48,953 nt of DNA from Prosthecobacter sp. (GCA_030827515.1 JAUREI010000007.1:1-48953); one strand, 5' to 3'; positions 33,456-43,167 are shown, numbered from the stretch's first letter. The notes: a model not told the origin generated them from the sequence alone. Numbers and translations: made by a program.

Positions 33456-34790
33456 TCAGGCGATGAGCTCGCTGAGGATGCGGCCGCCGTTGACGATGTC
33501 GATCGGGCGGCCGCCATCGGCCATGATGCGCTTCTCGGCGTTGATGCCGAGCAGGCGGTACATGGTTTTGGCAAGATCTTCTGGGCCGACCGCATCGCGG
33601 TCGGGTTCACCGCCGAGCGGGTCGGAGGCGCCGTGAATGTAGCCTTCCTTGACGCCACCGCCAGCGAGGGCGACCGAGAAGACGCGCGGCCAGTGGTCGC
33701 GACCGTTGGTGCCGTTGATCTTCGGCGTGCGGCCGAATTCGGAGCTGACCATGACCAGGGTGCGCTTGAGCATGCCGCGCTCGTCGAGGTCCCGGATCAG
33801 GCGGGCAAAGGCCTGGTCGAAGTTAGGCGCCTGGCCGTCAAAGGCACCCTTGATGTTGGAGTGATGGTCCCAGCTGCCGTAGTTGACGGAAACCATGCGC
33901 ACGCCGGCCTCAACAAGTCGGCGGGCGAGCAGGAAGCGCTGGCCGGCGGTGTTGCGGCCGTATTCGTCGCGCAGTTTGTCGGTCTCCTTCTTGAGATCGA
34001 AGGCTTCGCGAGCCTGGCTGCTGCTGACCAGACCGTAGGCGGCCTGGTAGAAGCTGTCCATGGCGTTGATGGCGTCCGACTTCTCGACGGTGCGGAAATG
34101 CTCGTCGATCACGCCCAGCAGGGAGCGGCGGCGATCAAAGCGCTTGTCGTCAATCTCCTTCGGGCTGAGCAGGTCGCGCACCGCGAAGTTGCGATCGGCG
34201 GGATCGCTGCCGAGAGCGAACGGTCCGAAGGCGCTGCTCATGTAGCCGGTGCCCTGGTCGGGAGCGAAGACGTTAGGCACGGCGACGTAGGGCGGCAGGT
34301 TGTTGCGCGAACCCTGTTCGTGGGAGATGACCGAGCCAAAGCTCGGAAACTTGATGGCCGGGCTGGGGCGGTAACCCGTGAACATGTTGTGGGTGCCGCG
34401 CTCGTGCGCCGCCTCGCCATGCGTCATGCTGCGGATGACCGTCAGCTTGTTCATGATCTTGGCGATGTTCTGGAACTTTTCGCCCACGTATTCGCCGGGA
34501 ATCGAGGTCTTGATCGGCGTGTAGGGACCGCGGTAGTCCGGGGAGGCAAAAGGCTTGGGATCCCACGATTCATGCTGGGCCATGCCACCGGGCAGGTAGA
34601 TGTGAATGATCGAGTCGGCGACCGGCTTGAAGGTCTCGACATCAGGAATCACTTGTGCGGCCTGCAGCCTGAGCAGATCCGGCAGGGTAAGGCCGAGGCT
34701 GCCGGCAAGACCGACGTGAAGGAAGTCGCGTCGGCTGACTCCGGAGCGGAGATCGGGATGATTGCCTTCGCAATGGGGGTGCATTTTCAT
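33456..34790 (-). CDS. Tat-exported DUF1501 protein
   Basis: A 444-residue protein of the DUF1501 family, distantly related to the alkaline-phosphatase/sulfatase fold. The N-terminus carries a twin-arginine signal (SRRDFLHVGLAG, residues 19-30). Family landmarks include IHIYLPGGMAQHESWDPKP, VIRSMTHGEAAHERGTHNMFTG, NYGSWDHHSNI and EFGRTPKINGTNGRDHWP, with many His/Asp/Asn residues that could bind metal. The exact reaction of the family has not been established to my knowledge. It heads the four-gene block that continues with PPC, the large cytochrome and the cytochrome-WD40 protein. A paralogue is at 38714-40051. Confidence 0.93.
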   Translation of the reverse strand: MKMHPHCEGNHPDLRSGVSRRDFLHVGLAGSLGLTLPDLLRLQAAQVIPDVETFKPVADSIIHIYLPGGMAQHESWDPKPFASPDYRGPYTPIKTSIPGEYVGEKFQNIAKIMNKLTVIRSMTHGEAAHERGTHNMFTGYRPSPAIKFPSFGSVISHEQGSRNNLPPYVAVPNVFAPDQGTGYMSSAFGPFALGSDPADRNFAVRDLLSPKEIDDKRFDRRRSLLGVIDEHFRTVEKSDAINAMDSFYQAAYGLVSSSQAREAFDLKKETDKLRDEYGRNTAGQRFLLARRLVEAGVRMVSVNYGSWDHHSNIKGAFDGQAPNFDQAFARLIRDLDERGMLKRTLVMVSSEFGRTPKINGTNGRDHWPRVFSVALAGGGVKEGYIHGASDPLGGEPDRDAVGPEDLAKTMYRLLGINAEKRIMADGGRPIDIVNGGRILSELIA

Positions 34791-34836
34791 GAGTGTGGAG
34801 GATCGGGTTCGCGGTCAATTACGACTGCCCCGCAAC

Positions 34837-34851
34837 CTTCTTGCAGCAAAA
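34837..34851 (-). promoter_or_regulatory. Shared upstream element, copy 2 (before the DUF1501 gene)
   Basis: Minus-strand TTTTGCTGCAAGAAG, 46 bases upstream of the DUF1501 start, matches the element before the PPC gene in 14 of 15 positions. Confidence 0.45.
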
Positions 34852-34883
34852 TTTCATTCCTCCAAAATGTTCCAGCCACCCCG

Positions 34884-35195
34884 TCAGGGGGCCAGGAAGG
34901 TCGGAGTCGCAGGAGAACGCTTCATCGCCTCCAGAAGATCGACACCGGAAGCCTCCGTCGGTGGCAACAGCAGGCCAGGGGTCGGGACCGCCGGTTCCGC
35001 CCTCACCGCCCCGGGCAACTCCGTCGTTCGCCCGTTCTCCCGGGTCGGCCGCACAAAGTGATTCAACAGCACCAGCACGATCGCCCCCAGGGTGATCAGG
35101 GTCAAAAGGGTCAGGCGTCGTTCAAACCGGCGCACCGAGGGATCCTGACGCAGGGCCAGCAGGGTTTCCGAAGGGGGCTCAGGAAACGGGTTCAT
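34884..35195 (-). CDS. Small single-pass membrane protein
   Basis: A 103-residue protein with a charged N-terminus (residues 1-27), one membrane helix (about 28-47, LTLLTLITLGAIVLVLLNHF), and a proline/alanine-rich periplasmic tail. Its start overlaps the stop of the polysaccharide deacetylase gene by four bases (ATGA), so the two are almost certainly translated together. It may be a membrane partner of the deacetylase; no family is recognised. Confidence 0.7.
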   Translation of the reverse strand: MNPFPEPPSETLLALRQDPSVRRFERRLTLLTLITLGAIVLVLLNHFVRPTRENGRTTELPGAVRAEPAVPTPGLLLPPTEASGVDLLEAMKRSPATPTFLAP

Positions 35196-36514
35196 GGGGC
35201 AGAAACCGTTTTCGGTTGATAAGCGGCCTTGAGATCCACCTTGAACCGCCAGCTCAGCACCTCGTCGGGCTGATCGGCTGCCTTCTTGAAGCTGAGTGTC
35301 ACGGCGCAGTCCTCACGTCGCAGGCGCACGGGCATTCGGTAACGAACGATCTTGCTGTCGGGGTCGTAGTCCGCCGGAACGGTGCCCAAGCCGGACACGC
35401 GCAAGCGGACCGACTCCGGCAACACATCGCCGACCCGCTCCAGCCTGGCTTCAATGAGCGGCAGTCGGTCCTGGATGATGGAATCGGGCGCCGGGGTCAG
35501 TTCGACCAGCGACCGACCCTCGGCATCCCTGGCATCGGCAAGAAGGAAATGACTGGACGCCACGTCACCGCGGCCGCGGAAGCTGGTGGCCAGCTTGAAG
35601 TTGGCGTCGCTCTCCCCGTGGATGATGAAGCGACCGAGCTTGGCCAGAGGACTATCCCAGATCACTTTTTGGGAATTGACGGTGACCAGGGCCTCATAGC
35701 CGGCCTGCAGGCCGGCCTCGGCGATGATCTCGTCAAAAATGCCGAAGGGGTAAGCAAAGGTCTTGCACGACACGCCGAGATTCTCCTCCAGGAAGGACTT
35801 CGATTCCTGCAACTCGGCGAGCACCCAGGCCTGGTGGGCGGCTGCGTTACGCCCAGCCTTGCGTGTGCGCAGGCTTTCGTGGGAGACGCTGTGGCTGCCG
35901 ACCTCGCAACCATGCTGCATCATCTCACGCACCTGTTCCCAGGTCAGGCTGCGACCGCCGATGTTCACGTATTTTTTGTAGAGATAGATTGTGAAGGGAA
36001 AGCCAAATTCCTTGAGCACCGGAAAGGCATGCTGGTACACCCCCTGCCAGCCGTCATCCATGGTGATGACAAAAGCCTCCTCGGGAATGTTCTTCTCGCC
36101 CCTTCGCCAGGCCAGGACGTCGCTCAGCGGGATGACCGGGATACCCGAGTCCTTCACCGCCTGCATCTGCTCGCGGAACTTTTCGGCCGCAATGATCATC
36201 GGCGTGCCGCCGCGCTCGCGGAAGTCGTGATAGCCAAGGATCGAAACCACCGATGACTTGTTGAGTTCGAATGGTACTGCCTTCGGAGCAAAATCCGCCT
36301 CGGTTACCAGGTCAAAGGCCGCGGCGTCAAGCAGCCGCTTTTCCATCGCCACCTGTTCGGGCGTCAGCCCAGGCTCAGCCGGCTTCGGCGGTTCCTCGAC
36401 CAGTCCGGCCGTCTTGGCCAATCGGTCGAGCTTGCCCTGGATGCGCTTGCACGAGACCGGCACCAGGGCCAGCAGGCAGAGGACGGCGATCCAGAGTCTC
36501 ATGGCATCTTTCAT
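35192..36514 (-). CDS. Polysaccharide deacetylase, exported
   Basis: A 440-residue NodB-fold deacetylase that should remove acetyl groups from an N-acetylated polysaccharide or peptidoglycan. The motifs are present in order: VITMDDGW (metal and base Asp pair), HSVSHES (the His-x-x-x-His metal site) and TFAYPFG. N-terminal residues MKDAMRLWIAVLCLLALVPVSCK look like a signal with an imperfect lipobox ending at Cys, so it may be a lipoprotein. The last ~120 residues form a beta-rich domain not needed for catalysis. The frame stays open to a GTG at 36553, but the ATG at 36514 (or 36502) gives the signal peptide. It is coupled to the small membrane protein downstream. Confidence 0.9.
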   Translation of the reverse strand: MKDAMRLWIAVLCLLALVPVSCKRIQGKLDRLAKTAGLVEEPPKPAEPGLTPEQVAMEKRLLDAAAFDLVTEADFAPKAVPFELNKSSVVSILGYHDFRERGGTPMIIAAEKFREQMQAVKDSGIPVIPLSDVLAWRRGEKNIPEEAFVITMDDGWQGVYQHAFPVLKEFGFPFTIYLYKKYVNIGGRSLTWEQVREMMQHGCEVGSHSVSHESLRTRKAGRNAAAHQAWVLAELQESKSFLEENLGVSCKTFAYPFGIFDEIIAEAGLQAGYEALVTVNSQKVIWDSPLAKLGRFIIHGESDANFKLATSFRGRGDVASSHFLLADARDAEGRSLVELTPAPDSIIQDRLPLIEARLERVGDVLPESVRLRVSGLGTVPADYDPDSKIVRYRMPVRLRREDCAVTLSFKKAADQPDEVLSWRFKVDLKAAYQPKTVSAP

Positions 36515-36571
36515 AAAACGCCCGGCAGCGGATGGCAAGCGCGGGTCGCTCACCCGCCCCGGCCGAACACC

Positions 36572-36597
36572 AAAAACCCCGGCGAAAACCGCCGGGG
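36572..36597 (-). terminator. Intrinsic terminator upstream of the deacetylase
   Basis: On the minus strand CCCCGGCG (36597-36590) pairs with CGCCGGGG (36584-36577) across a 5-base loop and is followed by five T (36576-36572). It would end transcription of the decayed gene at 36611-37560. Confidence 0.8.
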
Positions 36598-36610
36598 GGG
36601 ATGGAAGGCA

Positions 36611-37560
36611 TCAAGCAGTCGCTGCTTGGTGACGGTAGTCTCGTTGAAGGCAGCCGTCCTGACAGAAGGAAAAACAAACTGGAAGCAGGAGGCACCTAAG
36701 ATGGCGTTGACCACACCGGTTGACAGATTCAGGTTCAACTTGACCGTGAGGGTGTTGGTGGTGCTGCTTGCCGAATTTGAATACACAAGCGATGTCGGGC
36801 GACTGCCTCCTTGAGCGGCGCCTTCCACTCAACCACATTCACGCCAAAGATTCGGTGACTTCGCCCAGCGAGCGGTGCCCTGGCCGTTGACCACATGATA
36901 CCAGACGTCGCCGCGGTCGGTGAGACGGAAGATGGTGGTGCAGTAAATGCCGGCAGTCTTGCGCACACCGAATAAAAAGCGATAACTACCGTCCTCGGAA
37001 GGGCGGGCGCTGGCAGTGATCTTGCTTCCGTCAACAACTGTGTCCTTGATGACCATGACACCGTCGGGCTTGATCGTTGGCGAACCAATGGTGGCACCAC
37101 CGGACGGGATTCAGACTCAGCGTTGGTATCCGCATCATGGAAGGTCATGCTAAAGACGGCCATCCACGGACGATCTTACGTCTTCGCCTTGAAGAAGCGC
37201 AGGCGCGCAGCGCTGTCCTATAGTTGCATGAAATCGCCGCTGAAATTCGGAAGCATGGCGCTGCCGGCGACTCTGAACGATCCATCTTCCGCGATGATGA
37301 GGGACAGGGTCAGCTCCGGTTCCTCCTTGGGTTTGACTACGTTGAGACCGGTCATCTCGGCGGTGGTGTCGATCGCTCTTGAACTTGTAAATCTTCTGAT
37401 TCTTCAACAGGAGCGAGCCGGAAAGCGACCCCTTGCTGGTCATAGTGAAGTCGATCCGTCCCGCCGGCTCGCTGCCAATCTCCGTGATCAGCATGCCCTA
37501 GTAGGTGCCGGCAATGTGAGTCAAGGTGTCCCCGGCCGGCAACGTTCCTCCAACCAGAAC
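36611..37560 (-). pseudogene. Decayed exported repeat-domain protein
   Basis: Pieces of one beta-rich exported protein are spread over all three minus-strand frames. First VLVGGTLPAGDTLTHIAGTY, then an in-frame TAG at about 37499, then GMLITEIGSEPAGRIDFTMT continuing SKGSLSGSLLLKNQKIYKF. A shift leads to MTGLNVVKPKEEPELTLSLI and onward to two more stops. Another shift gives GATIGSPTIKPDGVMVIKDT and on to TAGIYCTTIFRL. Further shifts give GVNVVEWKAPLK and SASSTTNTLTVKLNLNLSTG. The T-Y-x-G-x-L...G-x-x-S-G-x-L and NVVEW patterns are those of the large repeat-containing secreted proteins common in Verrucomicrobiota. At least five lesions are needed, so the gene is dead. A terminator follows. Confidence 0.75.
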
Positions 37561-37656
37561 CTTTGACGATTACTACAAAATCCAGAATCGATCATACAGC
37601 TCATGTCGTCTCCAGCCGACACTTTGCTCTCTTGCCCCCCTGATCGCCGAGGCGAT

Positions 37657-38562
37657 TCAGCGGTTCCAGACTTTGAGCAGCGCCTCAGCCATGTCGGCAG
37701 GCGAGTCAGCCACCGAAATACCGCACTCGGCCAGGATGCGCTTTTTGGCCGCGGCGGTGTCATCAGCACCGCCAATGATGGCACCCGCGTGTCCCATGCG
37801 GCGTCCGGGAGGGGCCGTGGCACCGGCAATGAAGGCGGCGATCGGCTTCTTGCAGTGGTCCTTGGCCCAGCGGGCGGCCTCGACCTCGGCGCTGCCGCCG
37901 ATTTCACCGATCATGATGATGGCTTCGGTTTCGGGATCCTCGTTGAACATCTTCAGCACGTCGAGATGGCTGGTGCCGTTGACCGGGTCACCGCCAATGC
38001 CGACGCAGGTACTCTGACCGTAACCGCGGGTGGTGAGCTGCCAGACCGCCTCATAGGTGAGGGTGCCCGAGCGGCTAACGACGCCGACGTTGCCGCGCTG
38101 GTGGATGTAGCCCGGAGCGATGCCGATGCGGCAGCCACCCTGCGATTTGTCGCCGCGACCGGGGGTAACGACGCCGGGGCAGTTGGGGCCGATGAGGCGC
38201 GTCTTGCTGCCCTTCATGGCGGCCTTGACCTTGATCATGTCGTTGACCGGAATGCCCTCGGTGATGGCGACCACGAGGTCGAGACCGGCATCGACCGCTT
38301 CCAGGATGGCGTCGGCCGCGAAAGGCGGAGGAACGAAGATGGCGCTGACGGTGGCACCGGTTTCACGGGCGGCCTCGCTGACGGTGTCAAACACCGGCAC
38401 CTTGTGGCTGCCATGGTCAAAAGTCTGCCCCCCCTTGCCGGGCGTGACGCCGGCCACCAGCTGCGTGCCGTAGTCGAGCGAAGCTTTGGCGTGGCGGGAA
38501 CCGAAGTCGCCGGTGATGCCTTGGACGAGAATGCGGGTGTCTGTGTCAACGAGGATGGCCAT
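37657..38562 (-). CDS. sucD: Succinate-CoA ligase, ADP-forming, alpha subunit
   Basis: The alpha subunit of succinyl-CoA synthetase, which interconverts succinyl-CoA and succinate with substrate-level ATP or GTP formation in the citric acid cycle. The 301-residue length is typical. The CoA-binding start [35 protein letters not shown]-like [35 protein letters not shown] and the active-site histidine in [11 protein letters not shown] are all present. The beta subunit gene sucC normally precedes sucD, but the upstream DNA holds a divergent DUF1501 gene, so sucC must be elsewhere. Confidence 0.96.
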   Translation of the reverse strand: MAILVDTDTRILVQGITGDFGSRHAKASLDYGTQLVAGVTPGKGGQTFDHGSHKVPVFDTVSEAARETGATVSAIFVPPPFAADAILEAVDAGLDLVVAITEGIPVNDMIKVKAAMKGSKTRLIGPNCPGVVTPGRGDKSQGGCRIGIAPGYIHQRGNVGVVSRSGTLTYEAVWQLTTRGYGQSTCVGIGGDPVNGTSHLDVLKMFNEDPETEAIIMIGEIGGSAEVEAARWAKDHCKKPIAAFIAGATAPPGRRMGHAGAIIGGADDTAAAKKRILAECGISVADSPADMAEALLKVWNR

Positions 38563-38713
38563 GGGGGTGGGGCGTTTGGGGTGGCGTGAGTCGCGGGGGG
38601 CGTCTGCAACGGCGCGCCATCATAGGAGCCGGCGTCGGCACGTCAAGGACGGGCGGTGTTTCCGGCGCGGAAAGAAGCCGCGGAACCGGGCCGTAATGTG
38701 GCGGACCCCCGCC

Positions 38714-40051
38714 ATGACCCTGCCACGAATCAACTGCAACGGCCTCGGCCGGCGCGATTTCCTCCAAACCGGCTTCGGCGCCCTCGGAGGACTCGCGTTC
38801 ACCGACCTGCTGGCGCTGCGCGCGCAGGCGGCTCAGGCACGAGGCAAGGCGAGCCCCGACCAGATCAACTGCATTCTGGTCTGGCTCGACGGAGGTCCGT
38901 CGCACTACGAAACCTTTGATCCCAAGCCGGAGGCCCCCAAGGAGATCCGCGGCGAATTCAAGTCGATCCCGACCTGCGTGCCCGGCGTGCATTTCTGCGA
39001 GACGATGCCGACGCTGGCCAGGAACTTCGACAAGTTCACGGTCGTTCGCTCGATCTGCCACAAGGATCCCAACCACGGTGGAGGCAACCACTACCTGATG
39101 ACCGGCGCACCCACACCGGTGCCGGTCGGCTGCGGCGCGTTCGTCAGCTTCCATCCCTCCTTTGGCTCGATGGTTTCTCACGAACGCGGCGTGCGCGGCG
39201 GTCTGCCGGCCTACATGAGTCTGCCGAGCGTCTCGCGCTCGGGCGGCCCCAATTTCCTCGGCGCCCAGCACGCTCCCTTCGTCATCGGCGGCGACCCCAA
39301 CAGCAAGTCGTTCCGCGTCCGCGACGTCGCCATCCCGCAGGACCTGAGCGAAGGCCGCGCCCTCGGCCGCAACCAGCTGCGTGCCTCGCTCGACCGCCTG
39401 CGCCGCATTCCCGACCTCGCCGCCGAGGATCCCACCGTCGGCTTTGACCAGTTCTACCAGCAGGGCATGGAGCTGGTGACCTCGCCCACCGCCCAGGCGG
39501 CCTTCGATCTGTCGAAGGAGCCTGAACAGGTCCGCAAGCTTTACGGCGAAAACGACTTCGGCCAGCGCCTGCTGCTGGCGCGCCGGCTCGCCGAGGTGGG
39601 GGTTTCCTTCACGGTCGCCTACTGGGGCGGCTGGGACCATCACCGCGGCATATTCAAGACGTTCAAGGACGGTTACGCGCAAAAGCTCGACCAGGGCCTC
39701 AGCGGCCTGATCACCGACCTCGACCAGCGCGGCATGCTCGACAGCACGCTCGTGGTCTGCCTCGGGGAATTCGGCCGCACCCCCAAGGTCAACAAGGATG
39801 CCGGCCGCGACCACTGGCCGGGCGCAATGAGCGTGCTCATGGCCGGCGCCGGCATCCCCGGCGGGCAGATCGTCGGTGCCACCGATCCCAAGGGCTACTA
39901 CGCGGCGGAGAACATCTATTCGCCCGAGGACTTCGCCGTGTCGCTGTACACCAAGCTCGGCATCGACCCTCACCAGGTGCTGCACACTGCCACCGGCCGT
40001 CCCGTGCAACTGGTCAACGGCGGCAAGCCGATCAAGGAGCTCTTCGTGTGA
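38714..40051 (+). CDS. Tat-exported DUF1501 protein, second copy
   Basis: A 445-residue DUF1501 protein with a twin-arginine signal at residues 12-30 (GRRDFLQTGFGALGGLAF). Landmarks are ILVWLDGGPSHYETFDPKP, VVRSICHKDPNHGGGNHYLMTG, YWGGWDHHRGI and EFGRTPKVNKDAGRDHWPGA, closer to the typical planctomycete form than the copy at 33456-34790. The function is not established. Its TGA overlaps the GTG start of the following PPC gene (GTGA), a strong sign that the two products are made together. An in-frame ATG at 38696 is an alternative start. It is divergent from sucD. Confidence 0.93.
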   Translation: MTLPRINCNGLGRRDFLQTGFGALGGLAFTDLLALRAQAAQARGKASPDQINCILVWLDGGPSHYETFDPKPEAPKEIRGEFKSIPTCVPGVHFCETMPTLARNFDKFTVVRSICHKDPNHGGGNHYLMTGAPTPVPVGCGAFVSFHPSFGSMVSHERGVRGGLPAYMSLPSVSRSGGPNFLGAQHAPFVIGGDPNSKSFRVRDVAIPQDLSEGRALGRNQLRASLDRLRRIPDLAAEDPTVGFDQFYQQGMELVTSPTAQAAFDLSKEPEQVRKLYGENDFGQRLLLARRLAEVGVSFTVAYWGGWDHHRGIFKTFKDGYAQKLDQGLSGLITDLDQRGMLDSTLVVCLGEFGRTPKVNKDAGRDHWPGAMSVLMAGAGIPGGQIVGATDPKGYYAAENIYSPEDFAVSLYTKLGIDPHQVLHTATGRPVQLVNGGKPIKELFV

Positions 40052-41700
40052 GCCCCTCCTCCCCCGCCCCGCTGCGCCGTCTCCTCACCCTCGGCCTGAT
40101 CGCCGCCGGAGCGACACCGCTTGCGGCCGAGCCGCCCAAGCTGGACTCACTGTTTCCACCGGGAGGCCAGGCGGGTTCGAGCTTCCCTCTGAACGCCGGC
40201 GGCAAGGTCGAAGACGCGCGCCTGTGGAGTCCGACACCGGGATTGCACTTTGTGCCGGGCGACCGAAAAAAGCGTGAATGGCAGGTCACGATTGAAGCGG
40301 GCACCCCTGCCGGACTGCATCTGGTGCATGCCATCAACGCCGAGGGTGCCTCGGCGGCGCGCTGGTTCAGCGTCGGCACCCTGCCCGAACTCACCGAGAC
40401 CGAGCCCAACAACGCCTTCGACCAGGGCATGGAACTCGCCAAGCTGCCGGTTTGCCTCAACGCCCGCCTCGATCCGGGCGGGGACGTCGATCACTATGAG
40501 ATCGACCTCAAGGCCGGCCAAACCCTCGCCGGGCGGGTCGAGGCCTATGCCCTCGGCAGTCCGGTGGATGTACTGCTGCATGTGCTCGATGCCGCCGGCA
40601 CCCGCGTTTTCACCGCCAGCGACGGTCGCAACCTTGATCCCGACTTCGCTTTCACCGCCGACAAGGCCGGCCGTTACAGCGTGCAGATCGCCGGTTTTGC
40701 CCATCCGCCCCAAGCAAACGTCAGCTTCACCGGCGGGTCCACGGTTGTCTATCGCCTGCATCTGAGTCAGGGCCCCCTGGTGCGCTTTGCGCAACCGGCC
40801 GCCATCGCCGCCTCGGGCAAGACCGCCCTCCAATTCCTCGGCCCGGGACTGGACATCAGGACATCGAAGCACACTGCCGAAGCCCCCGCCGGTGTTCAAC
40901 CCGGCGACCTCATCCAACTGCAGGTGCCGCAGGCACTGCAACCTCTGCAGATGCTGGTCGCCGCTGCCGCACCCCAGCCGGAAAAGGAACCCAACGAGGA
41001 GAGCGCCCAGGCCACGCCGGTTCAGCCAGGTGTTGCTGCCGGCCGCATCGACACCCGCGGAGACACCGACCGCTTCGTGCTGACGATGAAGAAGGGCGAG
41101 AAACTCCAGGCCAGCGTCTGGGCCAGGCGTCTCGGGCTGCCGCTGGATGCCACCCTGCGTGTCGAAGATTCCGCCGGCAAGGTGCTGGCCCGTGTCGACG
41201 ACATTGGCGAGGAGGCCGACCCGACACTAAGCTGGACCGCCGAGGCCGACGGCCCGCACCAGATCCTTGTCGAGGATCAGTTCCAGCTCGGCGAAACCGA
41301 CGGTCACTACGTGCTGGAGATTGGTTCGGCGCGTCCCGCCTTCGAGGCCACGCTCGCCGACGCCAAGCCGCTGACGCTGGAGCGCGGCAAGTCGCTGGCC
41401 GTCAAGCTGACGGTCAAGCGCCTGAACGGCCACAAGGAGCCGCTGGTCGTGCGTGCCGCCGGTCTGCCTGCGGGTGTGCACGCCGCGGAGGTGACCGTCC
41501 CGGAAAAGGGCGGCACGATCGAACTCAAGCTGCAGGCCGCCGCCAATGCCCCCGTCGGAGGCGGCGCCCTGAGACTGGAAGTCTGGACAGCCGGCGAGGC
41601 CGCGCGGGTTCAGCCCGTTCAGGCGCCGCTGAGGGGGGATGACCGCCGCGGCAATTCCCTGCTGGATCACAGCGAGAGCCTTTGGCTGCAGGTGCGCTGA
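40048..41700 (+). CDS. Secreted PPC-domain protein, second copy
   Basis: A 550-residue exported protein (signal peptide to about residue 27, ATPLAAEP). PPC-type domains carry the usual signatures: ETEPNNAFDQGMELAKLPVC...GGDVDHYEIDLKAGQ (about 115-235) and EKEPNEESAQATPVQPG...DTDRFVLTMKKGE (about 310-430). The beginning LDSLFPPGGQAGSSF resembles that of the other PPC protein. It starts with GTG overlapping the DUF1501 stop. It is shorter than the paralogue at 30892-33309 and lacks its lysine-rich tail. The role is probably binding or structural at the cell surface. Confidence 0.88.
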   Translation: MSPSSPAPLRRLLTLGLIAAGATPLAAEPPKLDSLFPPGGQAGSSFPLNAGGKVEDARLWSPTPGLHFVPGDRKKREWQVTIEAGTPAGLHLVHAINAEGASAARWFSVGTLPELTETEPNNAFDQGMELAKLPVCLNARLDPGGDVDHYEIDLKAGQTLAGRVEAYALGSPVDVLLHVLDAAGTRVFTASDGRNLDPDFAFTADKAGRYSVQIAGFAHPPQANVSFTGGSTVVYRLHLSQGPLVRFAQPAAIAASGKTALQFLGPGLDIRTSKHTAEAPAGVQPGDLIQLQVPQALQPLQMLVAAAAPQPEKEPNEESAQATPVQPGVAAGRIDTRGDTDRFVLTMKKGEKLQASVWARRLGLPLDATLRVEDSAGKVLARVDDIGEEADPTLSWTAEADGPHQILVEDQFQLGETDGHYVLEIGSARPAFEATLADAKPLTLERGKSLAVKLTVKRLNGHKEPLVVRAAGLPAGVHAAEVTVPEKGGTIELKLQAAANAPVGGGALRLEVWTAGEAARVQPVQAPLRGDDRRGNSLLDHSESLWLQVR

Positions 41701-41712
41701 GCCATTGCCACC

Positions 41713-43167
41713 TCAAAGCCGCTCCGGATTGTACCCGCCCTCCGACGGTGGGCGTCCCCGCGCCTTGCGACGCAGCTCTTCGCGCAGGCCGCGGACAATG
41801 TCGGCCGCCACGGGGGTGCCGGCGAGATTGACATGCTCGTCCGGATCGTTGGCATGATCATACAATTCCACCCCGTCCTCCCCCTCGTTCCATTCGGTGT
41901 AGCGCCAGCGTTCGGTGCGCAGGCTGCGCCCCATGACCGGTCGACCGCCTCCCGGACGCAGAATCTGGGTCACCCCGGTCCCGGTCCATTCCGCTTCCGG
42001 ATTCTCCAGCAACGGCCGAAGGCTGCGACCGGCAAGATTGGACGGCGGCGTGAGCCCGCAAAGATCGGCCAGGGTCGGGTAAAGATCGACCAACTCCACC
42101 GTGCGCCGGCAGACACGGCCATTGCCACGCGCTCCCGGGGCGCGAATGAAGAGAGGGGTGCGCGCGGAAGGCTCAAAGAGGGTGCGTTTCTGCCAGACAC
42201 CGCCGTGCTCACCCAGATGATACCCATGGTCGCTCCACACCACGACGATGGTGCGCTCGGAAAGCCCCTCGCGCTCAAGGGCGTCAAGCAGTCGGCCAAT
42301 CTGAGCATCGACGAAAGACACGCAGGCGCGGTAGGCTTGCAACGCCTGACGGCAGGTGTGCTCGTCGAGACCGTAGTTCGGCGTCGGATTGTTGTGGGCA
42401 AAAGCCGCCGCCGGAATGTCGTCCCGATCGTCCGCCGGTGCCGTTGGCAGGTGCACGCCCTCCAGTGGATGCTGGCCAAAGTAGTGCTTCGGCGCTACAT
42501 AGGGCGTGTGCGGCCGGAACAGGCCAACCCCGAGGAAGAATGGCCTTCCATCCGTTTCGGCCAGAAAACGCACAGCCTCGGTGACACTCAGGCCGTCGGT
42601 CTGCTCCTCGTCCGTGCCGTCGGCCGCCAGCCAACTCAGGGCCGCACTGATCTTCTTCTCCGGGGTTGGATTGGTGATCAGCGCCTCGTCGGCGACATCA
42701 CGCCCCTTCGGATTGACCACAAAGTTCCAGGAAGGCGGGTCATCCAGTCCGTCGGTGCCAATGCCCCACGGAACGTCATAATGGTAGATCTTGCCGATGC
42801 GTGTGCTGGTCCAGCCGTTGCGGCGAAACAACTGCGGCAGGGTGACATGATCGGCGGCCGTGTCTCGAAAGTTCCGGTCGAGGTCGTAGACCTGCAGCTT
42901 GTCCGGCCGCAGGCCGGTGAGTACCGAGGCCCGGCTGGGATTGCACAGTGGAATCTGGCAGTAGGCGCGCTCGAACAGCACCCCCTCCGCGGCCAGGCGG
43001 TCGAGCCGGGGCGTGCGCGCCGTCGCGTCGCCCAGACACCCCAGCGCCGACCCGAGGTCATCGACGGCGATGAACAGGACGTTCGGCCCCGCCACCGCCG
43101 CAGGCGCGGCCATCAGGGCGGAGGCAAGCAGGAGGACGGTTCTACGAACGAACGACAGTCGGGGCAT
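41713..43167 (-). CDS. Exported sulfatase, iduronate-2-sulfatase-like
   Basis: A 484-residue secreted sulfatase (signal peptide 1-26). The formylglycine site is CNPSR (Cys75 to Arg79) followed by [10 protein letters not shown]. Metal ligands appear in [10 protein letters not shown] near the N-terminus and [32 protein letters not shown] in the second half. The [11 protein letters not shown] and WQKRTLFE stretches match iduronate-2-sulfatase-type enzymes that act on sulfated polysaccharides. Maturation needs a formylglycine-generating enzyme not seen here. It is the last of six minus-strand genes, 49 bases after the ferredoxin gene, and converges on the PPC gene with a 12-base gap. Confidence 0.93.
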   Translation of the reverse strand: MPRLSFVRRTVLLLASALMAAPAAVAGPNVLFIAVDDLGSALGCLGDATARTPRLDRLAAEGVLFERAYCQIPLCNPSRASVLTGLRPDKLQVYDLDRNFRDTAADHVTLPQLFRRNGWTSTRIGKIYHYDVPWGIGTDGLDDPPSWNFVVNPKGRDVADEALITNPTPEKKISAALSWLAADGTDEEQTDGLSVTEAVRFLAETDGRPFFLGVGLFRPHTPYVAPKHYFGQHPLEGVHLPTAPADDRDDIPAAAFAHNNPTPNYGLDEHTCRQALQAYRACVSFVDAQIGRLLDALEREGLSERTIVVVWSDHGYHLGEHGGVWQKRTLFEPSARTPLFIRAPGARGNGRVCRRTVELVDLYPTLADLCGLTPPSNLAGRSLRPLLENPEAEWTGTGVTQILRPGGGRPVMGRSLRTERWRYTEWNEGEDGVELYDHANDPDEHVNLAGTPVAADIVRGLREELRRKARGRPPSEGGYNPERL

